From a virus, in IMG/VR virus record IMGVR_UViG_3300036715_001140, positions 82,794-146,793 of that record: DNA of 64,000 bases; one strand, given 5' to 3'. The notes below the pieces were generated by a model. The model ran no database searches, was not told where the DNA came from, and worked only from the letters and a program-made list of their open reading frames with translations. Below, in pieces: positions 22,815 through 31,916 of the stretch. A program made the translations under genes and the position numbers. Position 1 is the first letter of the stretch; every line of letters begins with the position of its first letter.

Positions 22815-24470
22815 TCATTTACTTGTAGATTTTAATTTTGAAAGTAGTGTAATATTTGGTTTATGTATTTTACTCCTTTCCTTTTCTTCTTTAATAACAT
22901 TAGCCTCATTCCAAACTTTCAAAATTATATCTTCATAATCTGAAAGTTTCTTCCTTCTTGCTTTCAAGAATTTTTTGCACTTATGCATTAATACTGGTTG
23001 TGTATACTCTTTTTCTTTTAGTCTATGAACATAATTAACTAATTCTTCATGAAGTCTAAGGTTAGATTCAAAATTGAACATAGACCTTGAAATTCTTCTA
23101 GTAGGAAATGACCAATCAAAGATATTGAATTTTATCTTACTAAAAGCAATCTCAGCATTCCATGCTCCTAACAGTTTGTCTTGCATTACCCAATAATAGG
23201 TTAAATGACCATGTACAATACCTTTATCAGAAACAAGAACCAACTTATCATACTTATTTTCAATAGTAAGATTTATTTTATCCAAACATTTATTAGCCAG
23301 TTCTAATACCTTAGGCGTATAATCTGTGAGCTTACAATTCAACTCTTTTTTACCTTTAGCTTTATGTTCTGACACTTTTTCTTCCATATCAGCAAGATCT
23401 GAGTATACTTGAGCTAAATCAATTTTCTTTTTTTCAATTTTCAATTTTAATATCTTTATTTGTTTGGTAAGATACGTAGTCCTTAGCTCTCTTGCACTTA
23501 AAGCTTTTTCTAAGTCTGGACCGTAAGCATTAGGTGGGATGTCTTCGTAGTCTTTTATCTCTGCTTCATAATCAGCTATAAGTTCTTCCATGTCCTTTAT
23601 TGGCTGCAATTTATTTCGTAACCAATATAACTTTTCATTGTAGTCTCTGGCTACAGATTTATAATTATCAACTTTTATCATCTCATCTTGAATCTTATCT
23701 GTATTTATGGCTAACAGAATTTGATCTTCAAAAATAGAACAGCCACCAACATAATTAACCGTTATTCCTAAAACTTTTAGTCTATTCACTCTAAGTAGTG
23801 TATCAACTTTGGTTGTTGGTATAACTGGACCTTTAACCAACATCGCTAATTTATTAGATATCCTAGGCAACTTATCTATCTGCTTCTTGTACTGATCTAG
23901 TGCTATCTCTAATTCACCGAAAAATTCTTGTTCCCAATTTTTTATTGATTTCTCTTTCTTTATTCGGTGGGCCTCAGTTTCTTCCCAATCTCTTTCCACT
24001 GGTGATAATGATCTTATTTCATCTTCAATTTGGAAACCTACTCTTACTTTTCCTGTTTCATCTAAGATAGAGTCTTGAAGACGATCTTGAGCTTCTTTAG
24101 AAACATTATCATAACCAGGTCTAATAGTTATTACTGGTTTAGTATAATTTTCTTCTACACTCGGTAGATCTAATTCCACTATTTTAGTACACAAAGTTTG
24201 TGATTTATCTACGATCTTAGCTATACATGCTCTTGCTTGTTTCTTAGTTAGAATCTTTTCTTTTCTTCCTTCTATTATACCTGATAAAGTTAATACTAAA
24301 TGTTGCATCATTTCTTTAAGAGGTTTTTGTTTTTTAAGAGTCATCAAAGGTATAACTGAATTAAGCTCCTTTACAGTATTCTTTGCTACCACTGGTATCC
24401 ATTCTACCTCAAGTTTCTCCATTGCCTTCAGTTGTCCACAAAGACTAAGCAAAATTCTCTTGTTTACCAT
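22815..24470 (-). CDS. Large coiled-coil protein, paralogue A
   Basis: 551 residues, unknown function. Long coiled coils lie at about 285-390. Two blocks are shared by eye with the next upstream gene: GPVIP...VGGCSIFEDQILLAIN around 215-260, and HGHLTYYWVMQDKLLGAWN around 425. The C-terminal helix ends KVWNEANV, as in the paralogue. A perfect consensus promoter precedes it. Confidence 0.75.
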   Translation of the reverse strand: MVNKRILLSLCGQLKAMEKLEVEWIPVVAKNTVKELNSVIPLMTLKKQKPLKEMMQHLVLTLSGIIEGRKEKILTKKQARACIAKIVDKSQTLCTKIVELDLPSVEENYTKPVITIRPGYDNVSKEAQDRLQDSILDETGKVRVGFQIEDEIRSLSPVERDWEETEAHRIKKEKSIKNWEQEFFGELEIALDQYKKQIDKLPRISNKLAMLVKGPVIPTTKVDTLLRVNRLKVLGITVNYVGGCSIFEDQILLAINTDKIQDEMIKVDNYKSVARDYNEKLYWLRNKLQPIKDMEELIADYEAEIKDYEDIPPNAYGPDLEKALSARELRTTYLTKQIKILKLKIEKKKIDLAQVYSDLADMEEKVSEHKAKGKKELNCKLTDYTPKVLELANKCLDKINLTIENKYDKLVLVSDKGIVHGHLTYYWVMQDKLLGAWNAEIAFSKIKFNIFDWSFPTRRISRSMFNFESNLRLHEELVNYVHRLKEKEYTQPVLMHKCKKFLKARRKKLSDYEDIILKVWNEANVIKEEKERSKIHKPNITLLSKLKSTSK

Positions 24471-24508
24471 GAATAACTCCTTTCAATTTCGATACAACTC
24501 TTTGCTTA

Positions 24509-24537
24509 ATTATACAATATATCTAATATTATGTCAA
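24509..24537 (-). promoter_or_regulatory. Consensus sigma-70-type promoter
   Basis: Minus strand TTGACA (24532-24537), exactly 17 bases, then TATAAT (24509-24514). It is about 40 bases upstream of the 551-residue gene and is followed by an AAGAGTTG leader motif. Confidence 0.85.
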
Positions 24538-24616
24538 ATATATTATTTTTATATGTTATTTCAAATAGTTAGCCTATCAATTTATCTTTAAGACTGTTTG
24601 TTTTACTTGAAGGGAC

Positions 24617-25852
24617 TTAAGATTTTCTGCGTTCTTTAAGAACTTCATCTGCTTCTGCCCAAACTTTTTCAAAAACTTCTTCATAATACTTATCCATTTC
24701 TTTATGCTGTTTAACCAGAAACACTTTCATTTTCTTGTATGCTGTATCCTTATTAGAACCAAGTCTAAATAACTTTAAAATTTCTTCTACATATTCATCT
24801 GAAGATTTAACTTCTCTTTCAATTTTATCTTTTACTTTTGTCCAACGATGTTGTGGAAAATCCCATCCTAAGAATTTCATATCCACTCCACCTGTCAACT
24901 TATTCCAAGCATAGAATACTCTACGTTTCATTACCCAATAATATACAATGTCGCCATGATATACACCTGTTGGACGCAATTCTTTATTTGTAATTCCTTT
25001 TATCTTAACTTGAATCAAATTAAACTTATGAGCCTCAGGAAATATTATCTGATCAGGTTCTTCTAAATTCTTATTTATTTCTTGAATACTATCTAATAAC
25101 CGTTCAAATAATAAGTCATCAAAATCTTTATTCTTTCCTTTTACAATATCTTTATTAATAGCTTTATACTCTTTATATTCATCTTGAAGAGCATCCTTTT
25201 TATCAAGGATGTTTTTATATTTAACTTTGTATTCATCTATTTGCTTCTTTAATTCTAGTTCTTTATTTTTCAAACTTTTTAATCTCAATTCTCTTGCTTC
25301 CTTTGCATCAGGACTATCTGCGGGATTATCTATTTCGTTAGAAAGATACGCTACTTCCTCTTCAAGTTCATTTAGCTGAGTTAAAGCATAAGATAATGGT
25401 TCAATCTTATCTTCATACTCTGCCAATTGTTCTAGATACTTTTTGCAAGTTAGTCTATACTTTTCTACTTCAGAAGTTTCTTTTGCAAAGGCTTTGAAAT
25501 TGATTCCAAGTAATAATTGATCTTCAAAAACATGAAATCCTCCTGCAACTAACATCTTTATACCAGATGCTCGTATTTTGTCAGGATCTAGATTTAAAGT
25601 ATTACCCATTAATGGTAATATAGGCGCTTTCTGAATAATAAAAGAACCTAAAATACTTGTTTTTAAGGATGACACTTGTTTAGTATACTTATGCAAAAAT
25701 GAGTCTAAACCATCGTAAAATTCATTTTCCCATTTTTGTAATGCATCTGTTCGCTTCAAGTAATTTATCATGTCCGAATCATAATCAGATGGAATCTCAT
25801 AATTACCATGTCTACTGCTTAGCTTTTGATCTATCTTAACTTGAATTCCCAT
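24617..25852 (-). CDS. Large coiled-coil protein, paralogue B
   Basis: About 411 residues from ATG at 25852, placed by an AAAGGAGAAC site. It shares the same block order with paralogue A: KWENEFYDGLDSFL, AGGFHVFEDQLLLGIN, coiled coils, HGDIVYYWVMKRRVFYAWN, WDFPQHRW and KVWAEADE. The two probably arose by tandem duplication and may form one structure. Function unknown. Confidence 0.75.
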   Translation of the reverse strand: MGIQVKIDQKLSSRHGNYEIPSDYDSDMINYLKRTDALQKWENEFYDGLDSFLHKYTKQVSSLKTSILGSFIIQKAPILPLMGNTLNLDPDKIRASGIKMLVAGGFHVFEDQLLLGINFKAFAKETSEVEKYRLTCKKYLEQLAEYEDKIEPLSYALTQLNELEEEVAYLSNEIDNPADSPDAKEARELRLKSLKNKELELKKQIDEYKVKYKNILDKKDALQDEYKEYKAINKDIVKGKNKDFDDLLFERLLDSIQEINKNLEEPDQIIFPEAHKFNLIQVKIKGITNKELRPTGVYHGDIVYYWVMKRRVFYAWNKLTGGVDMKFLGWDFPQHRWTKVKDKIEREVKSSDEYVEEILKLFRLGSNKDTAYKKMKVFLVKQHKEMDKYYEEVFEKVWAEADEVLKERRKS

Positions 25853-26039
25853 TTTGTTCTCCTTTGGAAGAAGTTTCTGAATTTTTAACCATTTCAACTA
25901 ATCTATTCCAGAGTTCTTTATGCTTTTCTTTCTTGCTAATATTTCTACTATTATTACCTGAGGTAAATGTTTTTACAACAGGTTTTCTATTATTACCTGA
26001 GGTAAATGTTTTTACAACAGGTTTTCTAATATTATGCAT
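25836..26039 (-). CDS. Small basic protein with internal repeat
   Basis: 67 residues. The first 30 contain a 13-residue unit (RKPVVKTFTSGNN) twice in tandem, from an exact 39-bp DNA duplication. The rest is charged. Its end overlaps the start of paralogue B. The ribosome binding site is weak. Confidence 0.5.
   Translation of the reverse strand: MHNIRKPVVKTFTSGNNRKPVVKTFTSGNNSRNISKKEKHKELWNRLVEMVKNSETSSKGEQNGNSS
25951..26028. repeat. Exact 39-bp tandem duplication
   Basis: Copies at 25951-25989 and 25990-26028 are identical. Each contains the palindrome TTACCTGAGGTAA. In-frame within the small basic gene. Confidence 0.9.
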
Positions 26040-26040
26040 A

Positions 26041-27480
26041 TTATTTTAAACCTCGCAAAATTCGGACCTCTGGTTGAGTTAGATCCTTTTCGAGAAAAGA
26101 AATGTCCTCTTTAACTTTCTCTATTTCTTTTAAAAGTTTTTCACGACTAAGTTTTGTTAATTGCTTAAATTTAAGGTCTAATAGGTAGTTAGCTTGATCT
26201 TCTGTAAGTGGTTGTTTATTCAGCTTTAACTTACGCAACAAAGTTATTGGATCTTTAACATCCATAGTTTGCTTCATAGTATCAAGGTTTTTAGCTGCTA
26301 ATTGAAGTAAATTTAACTTCTCAAGCTCTTTAGTCCTTACCTTAATTAAATTATTAATAACCTTAAGTTCAAATTCAATTCTCCATGCTACCCATCGGTT
26401 AATAATTTCTGGTATATTACTATAGCTAAAAACAACTGTTTCATCAGAGTTGCGTTCAGTTATGGCTGTCTGCAAAGATAACTTAGTTGTTGATTTTGTT
26501 TTTACCAATGATAATAATTCTTTAACTTGTTTATCATCTAATCTTTTCTTATAATAGATACAAATCTTCCAACCTTCTTTATCTGATTCATCTTGTACTT
26601 TTTCTACATTAGGAATTTTTGAATAAACTTCCATTCTACTTTCTAAAGAGTTTGCAACGATAAAGCGTGGTGCCAAAGAAGTTATTACAATTCTATTTGG
26701 TTCTAGTTTAAAAGTAGGTTGAAATAGTATTGTTCCTTTTCCAGTGTCATAATATTCTTTAAGATCATCTTTAGAGCTTACACATATACCACCATTACTA
26801 AAATTAAACTCTAAATATTTTAAACACATTGAAGTAGTACAAGGTTTACCGTTAAGAGCTTTCTTAACCAATATAATGATACTATCTTTTGTATAAGATG
26901 GTATAAGACCTGAAGCACCAGTACCGATACCTTCACTACCATTTATCAGTAGATTTGGTAGTTTAGCCGGTAGAATTACAGGTACTTTTTTATCACCAGA
27001 AAAGTTATCAATGTAGTCACATACTGCCAAGTAGTCTTTATCTAACAAGTAATTTTCAGCGTATTTAGAAAGACGACACTCAGTATAACGATATGCTCCT
27101 GCGGAGTCGGTAGGCGAACCCCAATTACCACGCCCATCAATAAGTTTTTCAGGTAGATTAGCCATTGTAACCATTGAAGAATATACACCGGCGTCACTGT
27201 GTGGATGATAATTACCTATGCAAGTTCCAACTACTTTAGCAGCTTTCTGATGCCTTCCATCTGATCTGAAATTCTCTACATTGAAAGTCCACAAAACCAT
27301 CCTATGGACTGGTTTTAATCCATCTCTAAAATCTGGTATTGCTCGTTGTTCCAAAGTATATGAACCATATACCTTTAAGTTATGCGTAGCTGTTTCTACT
27401 AAGGATACTTCACGAATATTTTCTTTAACAATAGGCTTGAACTTTTCAGCTCTTGATAATTTCTTTGTAGTTTTTTTCAT
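26041..27480 (-). CDS. Type II topoisomerase subunit A (T4 gp52-like)
   Basis: 479 residues. RAIPDFRDGLKPVHRMVLW near 46-64, GNYHPHSDAGVY and the AGAYRYTECRL motif with active-site Tyr132 identify the GyrA/ParC cleavage domain. A coiled-coil tower follows, and the protein stops without the beta-pinwheel C-terminal domain of gyrase, as in T4 gp52. With the ATPase subunit just upstream it should make an enzyme that passes one duplex through another for replication and segregation. Confidence 0.92.
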   Translation of the reverse strand: MKKTTKKLSRAEKFKPIVKENIREVSLVETATHNLKVYGSYTLEQRAIPDFRDGLKPVHRMVLWTFNVENFRSDGRHQKAAKVVGTCIGNYHPHSDAGVYSSMVTMANLPEKLIDGRGNWGSPTDSAGAYRYTECRLSKYAENYLLDKDYLAVCDYIDNFSGDKKVPVILPAKLPNLLINGSEGIGTGASGLIPSYTKDSIIILVKKALNGKPCTTSMCLKYLEFNFSNGGICVSSKDDLKEYYDTGKGTILFQPTFKLEPNRIVITSLAPRFIVANSLESRMEVYSKIPNVEKVQDESDKEGWKICIYYKKRLDDKQVKELLSLVKTKSTTKLSLQTAITERNSDETVVFSYSNIPEIINRWVAWRIEFELKVINNLIKVRTKELEKLNLLQLAAKNLDTMKQTMDVKDPITLLRKLKLNKQPLTEDQANYLLDLKFKQLTKLSREKLLKEIEKVKEDISFLEKDLTQPEVRILRGLK

Positions 27481-27500
27481 TATTATATATCCTTTTTTCT

Positions 27501-27548
27501 TTAGCCTGTAACTTCACTAATATCAATACGTTCTTTAGTCATTGTCAT
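27501..27548 (-). CDS. Possible 15-residue peptide
   Basis: Frame MTMTKERIDISEVTG with an AAGGA site between the two topoisomerase subunit genes. May only serve translational coupling. Confidence 0.3.
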   Translation of the reverse strand: MTMTKERIDISEVTG

Positions 27549-27563
27549 ATTTTCCTTAAATTT

Positions 27564-29456
27564 TTATTCAGCTACTCCAAGTATTTGTTTTCTTGTAGTA
27601 ACATCGTTACCAACTATATCTAAGAATTTTACTCCATCTTTAGTAGATACTGGTCTAACCTTTAAGAGTTTTCGTGTTTCTTTATTAAAAGCTATCTCTT
27701 CGAGTTCATCAGGTTCAGCTTCTGCCCAACCTTTCAATCGTGTTATTACTGCACCTTTAGGAGCTTTCTTCTGAATCTCTTTTAAGGTATAACCAAATAT
27801 TTTTTTATTTTTAGATGAAGCAACAAATAGTGGTGAGTCTACTATATATACCATATCAAGTTCAAAGACTTGTGGAACTAACATATACAAAGATGTAAGC
27901 CAAAGATTAAGAATGTGATAACCATCAGGATCAGGGTCAACTAATGCAATTACTCTACCTACGCTAAAATTTGGAGTTACACCTGTTTTAAATGATTTTG
28001 GATCAACTCCTATTCCTGACAAAACCGTTTGTATTACTTTACTAGATAATGCTGATGCTTTACTCTTTTTAGCAATATTAGGAATTGCCTTACCTTTCAT
28101 CTTAAAAATCATTTGATAGTATTTATCTCTTGCTGCTTTTGAAGTTCCAGCCGCAGAGTCTCCTTCTACAAAGAATATCTCACGATCTGAAGCTGGACAC
28201 TTACTATCACAAGTTGTTAAGATACCAGGTAGTACTGCTCCTCTAGCATTATCTTTTATAGCAGAAGCAGCTTTCATTATCTTTTTAGATTGCTCTTTTG
28301 CTTGACGTATTGCTAAGGCTCTTACAATAAGTTCTTTAATCATAGACTTATTCTTTGACAGCCATGTTTTAAGTGCAGCCTCTAATTCTACTTCAAACTC
28401 TTTAGGAATAGGAGACTTCAATTCATCTTTAGTTTGACCTTTGTACTGAGCCTCCGCAATCTTAACATTTACAAAACCTATTAAACCTGCTTTAAGGTCA
28501 CTCTCTTTCATTTGTTTTTTCTTATTACTAACTAATGAATTGAAAGCTTTTACTAAAGTTTTATAGAAACTTGAAATGTGTGTACCACCTTCAGGGTTAT
28601 GTACACCATTAGTAAATCCTTCAAAAAGGGCTTCATCAGTAGATGACCACTGAGCAATTACTGAACCGTACTTTGATTTTATCTGAAAAGGCTTTTTACC
28701 CAATACTTCTAATTTATTTTCTTCTATCTTTGTTTTTAAGTAATCAAGAGCTCCATCTGGTTTAAAATACTCTACAGTTTTTAGTCCTTTCTTAGTCTCA
28801 TACTCAAAGTGAATTTTTACTGGACTATCAATCATTGAAGTAATATTTAACCAATTCTTAATATCATCAAGATTGATTGAATCCAATTTAACTTGTTCAA
28901 TAGTGTTATCAAAAGTAAATCGAATAATGGTACCACAATTATTCTTTGCAAACTCTGCATCTGGCTTCTTTTTTATAACTTCAGTAACAGGTTTACCTTT
29001 TTGAAATTTTTGATAATACCATTGTTCTCTATAGGTCCAAACTTCAAAAACAGATGAAATAGCATTAGTTGCAGCAATACCCGTACCATGTGTACCTCTC
29101 CCAGCTGTATACGAATTATCATCAAATTTTCCACCAGCTTGAATCATAGTTAATACAGCTGTTAAGGTTGATATCTTAGCTTTCTTATGAATACCTACTG
29201 GTATACCACGTCCTCTATCTGCTACGGTAAAAGTATGTTCTTTCTTTGTTTTATCTTTAGTATACTTTATATAAATATTCCATTTTTTACTACCCTGCTT
29301 TGTCTCTCCAAATTCATCAATGGCGTTATCAACACCTTCTTTTAAACCATGCTGCATAGGATTAGATCCTAAATACATGGTTGGTCTTGCCCTTACTTTA
29401 TCCACATCAGCTAAATGTACCTTAATACTATCTTCTGTATACTTTTTTGATGACAT
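27564..29456 (-). CDS. Type II topoisomerase ATPase subunit (T4 gp39-like)
   Basis: 630 residues. The GHKL ATPase motifs are clear: VRARPTMYLGS, EGVDNAIDEF, DRGRGIPVGIH and GRGTHGTGIAATNA. The Toprim part has EGDSAAGTSKAARD near 430 and DPDPDGYHI near 513. It is the GyrB/ParE partner of the downstream subunit. It starts after AAGGAGAA. No intein or insertion is seen. Confidence 0.93.
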   Translation of the reverse strand: MSSKKYTEDSIKVHLADVDKVRARPTMYLGSNPMQHGLKEGVDNAIDEFGETKQGSKKWNIYIKYTKDKTKKEHTFTVADRGRGIPVGIHKKAKISTLTAVLTMIQAGGKFDDNSYTAGRGTHGTGIAATNAISSVFEVWTYREQWYYQKFQKGKPVTEVIKKKPDAEFAKNNCGTIIRFTFDNTIEQVKLDSINLDDIKNWLNITSMIDSPVKIHFEYETKKGLKTVEYFKPDGALDYLKTKIEENKLEVLGKKPFQIKSKYGSVIAQWSSTDEALFEGFTNGVHNPEGGTHISSFYKTLVKAFNSLVSNKKKQMKESDLKAGLIGFVNVKIAEAQYKGQTKDELKSPIPKEFEVELEAALKTWLSKNKSMIKELIVRALAIRQAKEQSKKIMKAASAIKDNARGAVLPGILTTCDSKCPASDREIFFVEGDSAAGTSKAARDKYYQMIFKMKGKAIPNIAKKSKASALSSKVIQTVLSGIGVDPKSFKTGVTPNFSVGRVIALVDPDPDGYHILNLWLTSLYMLVPQVFELDMVYIVDSPLFVASSKNKKIFGYTLKEIQKKAPKGAVITRLKGWAEAEPDELEEIAFNKETRKLLKVRPVSTKDGVKFLDIVGNDVTTRKQILGVAE

Positions 29457-29467
29457 CTAATTCTCCT

Positions 29468-29974
29468 TTAATCTAAGTTTTTAACCGTTATCTTTGTATT
29501 CAGTTTCAAATCTTTTGAACGTTTATTTATTCTGGCTTTATATATTAATGTATCTCTTACTTGCATTAAGATTCTTCCTAGCCAATTCTCACCTTTACCT
29601 CCACATGTTCCCCATATTACATCTCCCCAAGTATTGCCTTCAATTAAGATAGCATTATCCGTCTTTATTAACTTTGATCTCAGTTGTTTGTGCTTTGAAA
29701 ACTTTTGATACACTAGATCATACATAATTTGATATTTAACTTCATCCCAATCAGATCTTAATTCAATTCTTCTTCCCAACTTTTTGGCATCATTTGGATC
29801 AGATAGTTTAGAAAAATGTCTTAAATTTTCTTCAGTCCTGTTTTTAAGTTTCAATGCTTGAAATGCATGTTCTACTGTTGGAAAGGAAATGTCATCTACA
29901 ACTACTACTGAAGGATAAAAGTTTGAAAGGAAGTTATACTCATCATGAAAATCATTTATAATTTGTCTAGACAC
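29468..29974 (-). CDS. NADAR-domain N-glycosidase-like protein
   Basis: About 168 residues from GTG at 29974, chosen for an AAAGGA site six bases upstream. FHDEYNFLSNFYP at the N-terminus, FPTVEHAFQALK, then LRSDWDEVKYQIMYDLVYQK and a final WGTCGGKGENWLGRILM match the YbiA/NADAR family. These cleave N-glycosidic bonds in riboflavin intermediates or ADP-ribosyl-guanine. In phages a role against DarT-type DNA ADP-ribosylation is plausible. Confidence 0.85.
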   Translation of the reverse strand: MSRQIINDFHDEYNFLSNFYPSVVVVDDISFPTVEHAFQALKLKNRTEENLRHFSKLSDPNDAKKLGRRIELRSDWDEVKYQIMYDLVYQKFSKHKQLRSKLIKTDNAILIEGNTWGDVIWGTCGGKGENWLGRILMQVRDTLIYKARINKRSKDLKLNTKITVKNLD

Positions 29975-30005
29975 TTTAAATCCTTTCTTAATATTATTAA
30001 CATTA

Positions 30006-30293
30006 TTAGATATCATCTCGTGGATCAAAACAATTTCTACATTCTACTGGTAGATTAGCTTTAAAGTTTTTAACAATTTTCTTTATCTGATAATTGTAAT
30101 CGTCTAAGTCTCTTTTAGACATATACTTTCCATCTCTTTTTATACGAAAAGAGAATCCATCTTCAGTTTTAGAGATAATTAGTTTTCTATTATCAGACAT
30201 CACAAAAACTAACTTACCGTTATTTGTGACTTTAACTGTTTTAAACTTTCGGTTAGATAAATACTCTTGTACTATTTTTAAATCTAACATCAA
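30006..30293 (-). CDS. Hypothetical protein
   Basis: 95 residues, basic (MMLDLKIVQEYLSNRKFKTV), with a C-terminal CRNC pair. Not recognised. Its start overlaps the end of the upstream gene. Confidence 0.6.
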   Translation of the reverse strand: MMLDLKIVQEYLSNRKFKTVKVTNNGKLVFVMSDNRKLIISKTEDGFSFRIKRDGKYMSKRDLDDYNYQIKKIVKNFKANLPVECRNCFDPRDDI

Positions 30294-30754
30294 AACTCCA
30301 ATTGGTCTAAAAGATTAAGACCATCTCTTTTCTGAAAATCCCAACACCTTTGAAGTTCATCCTTTAAAGGAAATCCAGTAGGAAATAAAAAAGCCAAGTC
30401 TTTAAGTGTAAAAAGATCTTCATTAGTAATAGTCCCTTTTATGTAATATAAGTACATGATCAATGTACCTATATTATTAGATAAGATAATAAGGAACAAT
30501 ATAACGTATGGTGAAAGATTCAGTTTTATATTTTTACTTATAGTGTAGATAGATAAAAACTCTTTTATCTCTATTTTCATCTTTTCTACTACGTCTTCAA
30601 GAAAGTCATGATCTTTTTCTTCTAGTATAGAGCATTGGATAAATGTAATAGAAAGATCATCTGATAGTTTTCCAACTTTTAAATCCTTAAATTCTTGGAG
30701 CCATATTCTAAAATGAGTCTGTTTATCCAATACTTGTGATAACTCATGGTTCAT
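30290..30754 (-). CDS. Hypothetical protein with hydrophobic segment
   Basis: About 154 residues from ATG at 30754, placed by GGAGATACAG. A hydrophobic stretch (YVILFLIILSNNIGTLIMYL) lies near residue 85, so a membrane link is possible. Not recognised. Confidence 0.55.
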   Translation of the reverse strand: MNHELSQVLDKQTHFRIWLQEFKDLKVGKLSDDLSITFIQCSILEEKDHDFLEDVVEKMKIEIKEFLSIYTISKNIKLNLSPYVILFLIILSNNIGTLIMYLYYIKGTITNEDLFTLKDLAFLFPTGFPLKDELQRCWDFQKRDGLNLLDQLEF

Positions 30755-31130
30755 CTGTATCTCCAATAATTAAAGATTTAATATCTGACGGTAATTTTTT
30801 TACTGAGTGTTTTTCACCATATCTAGACACCTGTGATGTAATCCAATTCTTTATTTGTTCTGTAGAAGTTAATTGAGATTGCTCTGTTAATTCTATCTCT
30901 GACAACCAAGGAAATTGTGCTAGAATAAAAGGTCTACATAAAACACTAGCTCTAGGAACCATAGATATTGGCACATCTGTAGAAAATAAATAATCCATAA
31001 ACTCTTTAGTACCTAAAATAAGTTTAGGACTATACAACCTACCTGTAGATACGGTAAGTAAATCTCCCAAATGAAATTCTTTTTGTTGTTCCTCATTTGT
31101 TGAACTTTTAGTATTATTGTTGTAGGACAT
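30744..31130 (-). CDS. Hypothetical protein
   Basis: 128 residues beginning MSYNNNTKSS. Not recognised. Overlaps the next gene by a few bases, so coupled translation is likely. Confidence 0.6.
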   Translation of the reverse strand: MSYNNNTKSSTNEEQQKEFHLGDLLTVSTGRLYSPKLILGTKEFMDYLFSTDVPISMVPRASVLCRPFILAQFPWLSEIELTEQSQLTSTEQIKNWITSQVSRYGEKHSVKKLPSDIKSLIIGDTDEP

Positions 31131-31361
31131 TTACTTTTCTCCAGTCTTTAAGAGAAGATATGATCTTTCTGCAAGTTTACATTTACGACTACGATAAAAA
31201 CATGTAACAAATTTTTGTTTTGACATTAAGGTTAATTGATCATCAAAAAGAGTACAAAAACCTGTAGGCAGATCATAAGCATTTTCAGCTATTGTAACTT
31301 TAAGTTTAGAACATGAACCACAAGTTTCTTTAGAACATGGAATACTATATACTATCTTCAT
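31131..31361 (-). CDS. Small cysteine-rich protein
   Basis: 76 residues with seven cysteines, including CSKETCGSC at 9-17, GFC, TCF and RKC. The spacing suggests a metal or iron-sulfur site rather than a simple ribbon. It abuts the next gene. Function unknown. Confidence 0.65.
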   Translation of the reverse strand: MKIVYSIPCSKETCGSCSKLKVTIAENAYDLPTGFCTLFDDQLTLMSKQKFVTCFYRSRKCKLAERSYLLLKTGEK

Positions 31362-31371
31362 TAGTCATCTC

Positions 31372-31617
31372 CTAGCTATTACAATTTATACATCCACGTA
31401 TTCCATTATGACTGAATATTACTTTTATACCAGTAAATTCTTCTTCAATCTTCTCAAGAAGAGCAGGATTGGTTAAAATTACTGCTATAGCTTCAACTAG
31501 ATTTAATGACTTAGTTATTCTTGAAATCCATTGGTTAAATATCTTTACATCCTTATTTTTTCCAGCCACTGTAAATATTAAGTTAGAACTTGAAGATCCT
31601 GAGTGTTTAGTAGTCAT
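31372..31617 (-). CDS. Hypothetical protein
   Basis: 81 residues with a C-terminal CINC pair after a mixed alpha/beta stretch. Not recognised. Overlaps the end of the upstream zinc-site gene. Confidence 0.6.
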   Translation of the reverse strand: MTTKHSGSSSSNLIFTVAGKNKDVKIFNQWISRITKSLNLVEAIAVILTNPALLEKIEEEFTGIKVIFSHNGIRGCINCNS

Positions 31618-31912
31618 TTTTAATCTCCTTTAGTATAACTGTAGGTTTATTGGTTTTTATCTTAATAACGGATTTATTTACCTTTGGTAAAACAAAAGCT
31701 TTAAACTCTACACCAGAACCTTTATACGGTTGATTATTAATGGCCTTATAAAAAGAACTTTCTTCGATACCCAATACTTTTAATGGTCCATTAACTTGTA
31801 CTGTAATCTTATCCTGTTTTAATACTCCAGAAGATTCTCCACAACGACAAGACCTCACATCTGTAATTAGTTTAAATACATCATAACACTTTAAGCAATA
31901 TGCAAGTTTCAT
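31607..31912 (-). CDS. Hypothetical protein with N-terminal zinc site
   Basis: 101 residues. CLKC at 6-9 and CRC at 23-25 form a probable N-terminal zinc knuckle; the rest is beta-rich and basic. Not recognised. Confidence 0.6.
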   Translation of the reverse strand: MKLAYCLKCYDVFKLITDVRSCRCGESSGVLKQDKITVQVNGPLKVLGIEESSFYKAINNQPYKGSGVEFKAFVLPKVNKSVIKIKTNKPTVILKEIKNDY

Positions 31913-31916
31913 TTTT

